Source of the DNA: Stereum hirsutum FP-91666 SS1
Lineage: Eukaryota > Basidiomycota > Agaricomycetes > Russulales > Stereaceae
Direction: 5' to 3'
Length of the DNA: 64,000 bases
Assembly (NCBI RefSeq): GCF_000264905.1
Contig: NW_006763132.1
Span: 1,712,931-1,776,930 of the forward strand
Positions 57,914-64,000 of this stretch are shown in pieces (within the stretch, counting starts at the first letter, position 1; each line of letters begins with the position of its first letter). A model generated the notes under the pieces. The model made no database searches, was not told the DNA's origin, and was given only the letters and a program-made list of their open reading frames with translations. The translations under genes were made by a program, and so were the position numbers.

Positions 57914-58650
57914 TATCCAAGTCTTTTCACATTATGGATGCTCGAATATGTGAGGAATGGTGCTTCTCTATATACCGGGGACAGGTCTATAGTCCCTACT
58001 AGACACGAACGCCCTAAGGAGATTTTTCTACATCAGACTGTTGTATGCTGATGTTCTTCTCAGTTTGTGGTTGACAAGTGGACTTCTTCTCATCGATGAA
58101 GACAGTTAGGGTGAAAAAGGAGCAATCGCTGCCCTTACAGCTCTAGGGCACAGCGCAGATTTTCTCTATATACGACTTGCACGAGAATAACTTATAAAGA
58201 TGCAGTCAGTGATGGACAGTGGCAAGCTTATATTTTGCGATGTGTGGACCCTTCGCGGCAACAATAAAGTCGACGTAAAAAAAAACCGACGAACATGAAG
58301 TGCTTACGAATGCCAGCGTAGCTGCATAGTTACTTATGGCGGGGAACAATAGCCCTATCGCCCGGACCCGAAGGATCTGCGACGAATCTGAAGCCATCAG
58401 AATAGAGCACACAAAAGGGAACGTCTTTCCTTCGTCTCTTTCTTCGTGCCGAATCTTCTGGAACCGAAGATGTATATGAAGGCGTCTCGTTCGAGCAGTA
58501 CTTACAAGATTCCTTTCGCCCCATTATCTCTTTCATCCCGTCATCGGTCCTTCACCATCCAAGGAGTAAGATCACAGCCAATTCTCTTTCTTCTACCATT
58601 GGCATCTGATAACCTCACTTGGGATACTGATTGTCCTGCAGCGCGTTATA
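57914..58650. other. intergenic, no gene seen
   Basis: About 0.7 kb between the pyrophosphatase-like and MYND-finger genes, both plus strand. Short frames only. Confidence 0.45.
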
Positions 58651-59735
58651 ATGTTAACCTCCAAGCCAGGCTATTCGGATCCCTCAAGGGGCAACACCTG
58701 TCACCATTGCTGCAAGCGTCCACCCGAGGGCACGAGGTGGAAACAGTGTAGCAGATGTGGAACGGTTTCTTATTGTTCAAAGGAGTGTCAGGTCTCGTCT
58801 TGGAAGGAGCACAAGTACGTCTGTCGTCAACATATTTGATTTTCGGACCATGACTCTGACCGCAATTCTCACTCAACAGACCCAACTGCAAAAAACCTAC
58901 ACTGAAGGCGCAGGAAGAATTGCTGCGGTCCACCATCGCCATAAAAGGCCTGCCCGGCCTCGCAGGGTTGCTCGAATCCGGGTTCGACATCAAGGTCATG
59001 ACCGAGGAATTCTATCGAATCCTCCGATTTTGGTTCACGATCCACAGCCGTTCCGTCGAGCAAGCAGCTCACAGCGCCATCTGGGACTACTGCCAATCCA
59101 CTCTCGGTCCCGATCACCTAATCGACGAATTCGATTTCGAGGACAATTACCTGCATATCTACATGTCGATTCGTCCGGAATACAAAGGCAATGTCAGTAT
59201 GGCCTGGAGGGTCGAGAATGCAGCCATACGATCTATCCGCTCGGCGTCGCAGAAACTAGCAGAGCAAATGACGCAGGAGAGGAAGCAGGTGCTTGAGAGG
59301 ACCAAGAGCGCGAGAGAAGCTTCCATCATGCGTGCAGACATGCTAATCATCTATTGTGAAGCGCCATCGGAGATGATAAAGATCATCAACATCATCGATA
59401 TACCTTTTCTTCCCTGGGACGGTTGGGGCACTATGATTGCGACGCGTGCTTTGGGGTTGAAGACGGCGACGAGGGACATCAAACACAACTTTCACTATGA
59501 GAGATGGCTAAAGAGGTTCAAAGAGATAACGGATATGGGATGGGTGATCAAGGAGCTGGCCCCAGCGCAGGAGGATAGGCTTCCGCTCGTGGGGATAGGA
59601 AGGATGGGTGGAGAGGGGATATGGATGGACGAGTGGAAACAGATCGACGTGGACGAGGAAAACGCGGCGCCGTACAAGTTGTTCGATGGGCGATTCGCGG
59701 AGCGAGACGTAGTTCCCGGCTTCAAGTCTCATTGA
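58651..59735 (+). CDS. MYND zinc-finger protein
   Basis: Two exons (58651-58814 and 58880-59735) encode 339 residues. The MYND finger fills residues about 15-60: CHHC, QCSRC, YCSKEC, then His and Cys in WKEHKPNC. Its last ligand lies across the splice site, which supports the intron. The rest is helical with no SET domain: TEEFYRILRFWFTIHSRSVE, SQKLAEQMTQERKQVLER and a C-terminal DEWKQIDVDEENAAPYK. MYND domains bind proline-rich peptides. Many Agaricomycete genomes carry large families of such MYND-only proteins of unknown function, and this appears to be one. Confidence 0.82.
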
Positions 59736-59948
59736 ATAGAAGATAGAGGAGTGAGATAATCGGATGGAAGATTGGAGAGGCTGAGGAAATAGCGATGAAA
59801 TCGAGTGGCATAGGATTCGAGGAGCGGACCATGTCCTCGACGTCGGGTGGGTCTCGAGATGATTATTACTTTTCTTGCTCAATTCATTCATTAGAAAGAG
59901 TCTGCCTGGTAGGAGATCGGTGCGGACGAAGCAAAATAAAAGCTTTAT

Positions 59949-61359
59949 TCACCAATTCATACCCATTAGTAACATGACTTCGAAGCTGTCGTCCCCCTTT
60001 CTGTTCTCCGTCCCTCTGGCCCCGACTCCCTCTAACAAGGACTTGTCGTCATCAGGAATACGCCAATCAAAAGACTTGGGCCTCCGTTTCGCGATGAAAA
60101 CGAACATCGCATCTTCGTCACCATCATCCGAGTCTCCAAAGCGGCGCCACCCGTCATGACCGGTACCCTCGAGCTTGCCCTCGACAATAGCATCATCATC
60201 TCCGCTTTCGAGGCCAGGGGCCGAGTTATGGGTACCCCCGTATTCTCGATCAACGGGCCGAGCGAGGACGGGTTCGAAAGTAAACCAAAGTCCGAACGAT
60301 GACCAGAAGGGAGTCTCCTTTGATAGTGATCGTATCTTGTATGAGATGATGATCGTCGGTGTGTCTGATGCAGAGCTCGGGGCTAGCGGCGGCGACGTAA
60401 GGTGAAGTAGTGTTCGTAGAAGTGGCGCCAGAAGCTCGGGGAAGTAGACCTGCATGGGCCATCTAGTCGTCAGTGTGGCGAGCAGTTGTGGAAAATCACG
60501 AAAGACCGCACCAAGTCACTGCAGACGATATGTGTTAAAGGAATCGGCGATTGGTCCGTCTTGAGGTACTTGTCCCTGATCTTCTCGATAATTACGGAAG
60601 CCTGCTCATAATTTCCCCACGCGAGAGGTCTGATTTCGACCGTAAAATCTTGACTGAGACTCAAACTATCCTTCATCTCGCCGTAAATCTGTACCCTTCG
60701 CCCATCCAGATTCTCCTCCAGTAATGGGCACACATCGTCCAAGTCCGTCAAGATGACCATGGAGCCCCGTGAGCCTGCAGCCTGATCATTGGCAGCGCCA
60801 GCACGCGTCCGAGCAAGATGCTCTGCCAGCTTCAATCCGACGATTCCTGTCCCCGAACCAAGCTCAATGATCCTGAATGAGTGCCTAATATTCGATGTCG
60901 ACGGTGGAGTAGGAGATGATGTGAAGGGTGAAGGCGGATCGAATTCGAGATATGACGACTCTTCCAGGTAGAGCATCAGAGCGTATGCAGCCTCCCTTCC
61001 TAGTCACGAACAGTGATAACATCAGAGTCGGTTCAACGCCATCCGGGCCACAGTTAGATAGAATGTGTGTTCAGGGATATACGACCAGTGTATGACATGG
61101 CGGCGAGTGTTCTATCGATGAGATCCTGTACGATCTAGCAGAATATCAAGATGAAAAGTCGAACGTACCACACTCTGCCAGCAATTCCGTATCTCTCGAT
61201 AGCAGCCTTTTGAGCTGCTACATCAAACGTCAAATCCACGTCCGATTCCAGCACAACTTCTGGGTCTTTTCTTGAAAGCTCGTGGTTGTATCGATGTGAA
61301 GGGGCAATTGCGAGATTGGCGGGGAAGTTGGGATTGTGGGTTGCTGTAATTGGTGACAT
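59949..61359 (-). CDS. family-16 (lysine) methyltransferase
   Basis: Three exons (61359-61169, 60995-60512, 60449-59949) encode 391 residues. The start, ATHNPNFPANLAIAPS, and the block GIAGRVWEAAYALMLYL match the N-terminal region of METTL21/EFM-type enzymes. The SAM-binding motif I is RIIELGSGTGIVGLKLAEHL. Post-I Asp sits in VILTDLDDVCPLLEENL, and motif IV is HIVCSDLVYFPELLAPLL, close to the family's acidic-xx-Tyr signature. Such enzymes methylate lysines on elongation factors and chaperones; the substrate here cannot be told. Intron 1 is 173 nt, and its acceptor (GGAAG) was chosen because it alone yields RVWEAAY. The C-terminus has an acidic low-complexity insert. Confidence 0.82.
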
Positions 61360-61674
61360 GGGTAGAACGCTTAAGATTGAGCTTGATTGACGGGAACGAT
61401 TGGCGAAGTAGGTTGTTGTTCAGCGCAAAGTCGACGATTTGCGCAAGTCGCAAATGTTCGAGATCTCGACCAGACGGTTGGTTAGTTCAGGTCAAGCGGA
61501 CCGCGAGCGGGCCGTCCGTTAGGGTGGCGAGTGGCACCCTTTCTTACAGAACTGTGGTGTGGCTCTTGTGGATCGGCTTTTCATGGGAACGGACATATCT
61601 AGTCATGCAAGTAAAGCAACGAGTCTAATGAGTGCAAATGATATAATATAATCTGGGCATAAAGCCACTAGGTA
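61360..61674. other. short intergenic region
   Basis: Upstream of the methyltransferase gene and downstream of the GH5 gene, both on the minus strand. Nothing recognised. Confidence 0.5.
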
Positions 61675-63603
61675 TCAACCGAAATATTGATGTACGGCCG
61701 CCGTCGCTGCCGTGATGCCCTGCGCAAGACCATGTTCTGTTGTTGGTTATCACAACATGAGCAAAAAAAAGCAACTAACAAACGAATATGAGCAAAACAC
61801 ACCATATTCCCACAAGTCTTTGTCTCCTTTTTGCCTCGCATGTTCTGCTGCCCTCCGCTTCGCCCACGCGCCCTTGAATCCAATCTCTGAGACCGAAACT
61901 CCTTGGCCACGAGAGAGGGAGAAGAAAGTGTATGAATCATCCCAACCTTGGATGAAGCCATCCGCAAAGCGCCAATGCTCGTAGTTGCCCGGATACTGAG
62001 TATCCCACCAAGAACAATGTGCCCCTGCAGAGATGGGAGAAATAAGAAGAAGTCAGTTAAGACATCAGCACCGCGGCGACATGCAAGAAGGAAAAGGCAA
62101 ACCCCATGCTTGATTTTTCGCATTCTCCCTCCTGCCTCCATCGTTCTCTGGTGCTCTCGACAGTCTCATCCCAACCCAGCTCGGAAATACACCCTTCTCT
62201 ACCGCATCCCTCATCGACCACCCCGAATCTCCCCGATGTTCCTTCTTGTAAGTCCACCAGAACCAACCCGCACAATCTCTCTCGAATAATGCCAGTTGTG
62301 CATCTACGAATTCCCTCTTCGCACTTTCCTGATCTCCTACACCGTGCAATGAACCAGGATTGAGCGCGCCAGACCATTCGCCTACAACGAGTCCAGCGCC
62401 AGCTTCTGACAAAGTATTGACGTCATTAGAGAATTGTTTGGATTCCCGCAGCGCGTGGGCATGCTGCGATGCTGGTGTCGCCCCATCGGACTGAGTGAAA
62501 CAGCGATATAGATGATGATCCAATACCACAAAAGAAGACGTCGACGACGAGCTTCCAGCTCCCAAGCTCTTGACAAAGCCAGCATACTCGCCTGCTCTCC
62601 AACTATCACCGATGTACAATGGGATATCGGGGTCAATTCTTCGCATCGCTTCGATGGTAGTCGCATACCACCTCTTGAGCGCATCGTGGTCACTGTTACT
62701 AGGAGGATTCGGCTCATTGACGAGTTCGATCCCAATGAGATTGGGAAGCGGAGGGTTGTGAGTCCTCGTGAACGTTGTCAAGTGTGTCAGCAATGATGTC
62801 AAAATCTGGGTGGTGCGCTGAAAATTCGAGGACTGGAAGAACGATATGGACGACGAAGAAGTTCCTGAGTGGGCATCCGCGTTTTGCTTGCCTGGAGCTG
62901 CATGAAGGTCTGTTGAAGAATTATATATCAGAATATTGAGCATGAGAAGACAAGTGTGATATAATTGCCTATAAGGACGCCAAGACCATGGCGATGAGCG
63001 GTAGCGATGGCGTTGATTATTCTCGACCAAGCACCGGCAAATACCTCGCCTTTGTCCGCGAACTCTGTACCGTTCAGTACAGAAGGGTCTGCACCACATA
63101 TATGGTAGAAGCCAATCTTGGGAACCCAACGTTGATTTAAGGCCACCACAACATGTCCACGAATGAGCAAAAACTGACCGGAATTCGAACAGTGTTCAGA
63201 CCCCGCTGCGAAATCCAACTCCAATCATCCTCCACGATCCAGTGGTCCCAATGGTGCTCTAGTATCTCCCTCGCATTAGAGCCTTTGGCGACATCAAGGT
63301 CGCTCTGTCCGGGCTGAGCAGCGCAGCGATAGGGGCTGTCGGCGATCCAGCGTTCAAGCACGAACCAAGAACCTTCATATTTTCAAAGGTAAGGTCGAGT
63401 TATAAAGAGGACGGCTAATGAATTGGCATGCCTAGGTTCACTCCGTGCTGCCTCCGGTAGAGGTAGAGGTCATGCTCGTTCGGAAAGCTTTGTATGAAAT
63501 GGGGGGGAGCTGGAGGTGGGGGTGTTTGATGTGCTACTGGAGATGACTTCAAAGGCAGATGTTTGTCGACATGCTTGTCAATAAAAGACTTGATTTTGTT
63601 CAT
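61675..63603 (-). CDS. GH5 exo-beta-1,3-glucanase-like glycoside hydrolase, no signal peptide
   Basis: Six exons (63603-63432, 63372-63179, 63116-62969, 62909-62103, 62024-61803, 61736-61675) encode 534 residues. Family-5 landmarks are HGVNLGSWFVLERWI, RGLNTVRIPIGFYH, LIDLHAAPGKQN, IGIELVNEPNP (acid/base Glu), LDHHLYRCF, GLVVGEWSGALNP (nucleophile Glu) and AGWFWWTYK. The tail AHCSWWDTQYPGN...FFSLSRGQGVSVSEIGFKG is typical of the glucan 1,3-beta-glucosidase 3 (Exg3-like) group. The start MNKIKSFIDKHVDKHLP has no signal peptide, so the enzyme is probably intracellular. Introns 1 and 3 need GC donors (GCATGC at 63431, GCAATT at 62968) to keep the conserved blocks in frame. Confidence 0.88.
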
Positions 63604-64000
63604 CTGTGTGTGTAAGGCCGACTTCAATAAGATGGAGAACGACCAGATGGTGGTATGCAGGCAAGAGAAGCAGACGCAGTTGTTGCCACACTCTCGGCCA
63701 AGCGCTCGCAGAAGATGACGTCATCTTGGCAATCAGATCTATTTGCTTGAGTGGCACTGGAAGTGCAAGCGCCACATTGAACTATACAGTTAAGGATGTA
63801 GCTGGCAGAAAACCGGTCCCAAGTTCTAAGCTGCGTGTAAAGATATCAGCATGCGGGCCGCGTTAATTTGAGTTACGCAAATACTGACCTCCTGAAGCTG
63901 AAAGTATATGAGCATTTACCGGCACCCACCCGTCACATTCACCCACTCTCATTATCGGCAGTCGCGCAACCATCCCGCTTCACAGCACTCTGTTCGGCAC
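63604..64000. other. window edge, no gene seen
   Basis: Upstream of the GH5 gene; probably its promoter. No supported coding region before the window ends. Confidence 0.45.

Overview
This window looks like nuclear DNA of a filamentous basidiomycete, probably an Agaricomycete. Genes are broken by many short GT-AG introns of about 50-60 nt. The gene set includes FunK1-type protein kinases, a DUF6533-type membrane-protein pair, an acyl-CoA dehydrogenase fused to cytochrome b5, a CE12 rhamnogalacturonan acetylesterase and a complete telomerase reverse transcriptase. There are no operons; genes lie on both strands. I saw no rRNA, tRNA, CRISPR array or intact transposon. All exon models are hand-built from reading frames, splice signals and remembered family motifs.

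Layout. 1-9 kb: a very large, low-complexity-rich Skg3/CAF120-like PH-domain protein (plus), whose first intron is 1.4 kb and carries a degenerate ~300-bp tandem repeat. 9.8-12.7 kb: FunK1 kinase copy 1 (minus). 14.1-17.7 kb: a head-to-head pair, COX11 (minus) and an ING/PHD chromatin protein (plus), sharing a 262-bp promoter. 18.1-21.2 kb: rhamnogalacturonan acetylesterase and a Ca3427-like periplasmic-binding-fold protein (both minus). 22.5-27.8 kb: small proteins, a TPR protein and a serine-rich orphan. 28.6-33.7 kb: TERT in about 27 exons. 34.8-36.4 kb: a coiled-coil protein resembling those annotated Ncp1.

37.7-42.7 kb: two tandem DUF6533-type genes, each with a different lesion in the same exon. 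43.1-45.5 kb: cytochrome b5/acyl-CoA dehydrogenase (minus, 13 exons). 46.2-49.2 kb: FunK1 copy 2 (minus), a duplicate of copy 1 that includes about 250 bp of upstream DNA. 49.8-54.0 kb: a head-to-head F-box protein and actin-related protein 10. 54.5-57.9 kb: an arrestin-fold protein and an inorganic-pyrophosphatase paralogue that has lost several catalytic residues. 58.7-63.6 kb: a MYND-finger protein, a family-16 methyltransferase and a GH5 beta-1,3-glucanase.

Most genes are unrelated housekeeping or accessory loci, so no multi-gene pathway is evident. The most unusual observations are the pyrophosphatase-fold apparent pseudoenzyme, the pair of independently broken DUF6533 genes, a FunK1 duplication in which the copies have diverged at splice sites and by a minisatellite, and an apparent excess of GC-AG introns (six by eye among roughly 120).
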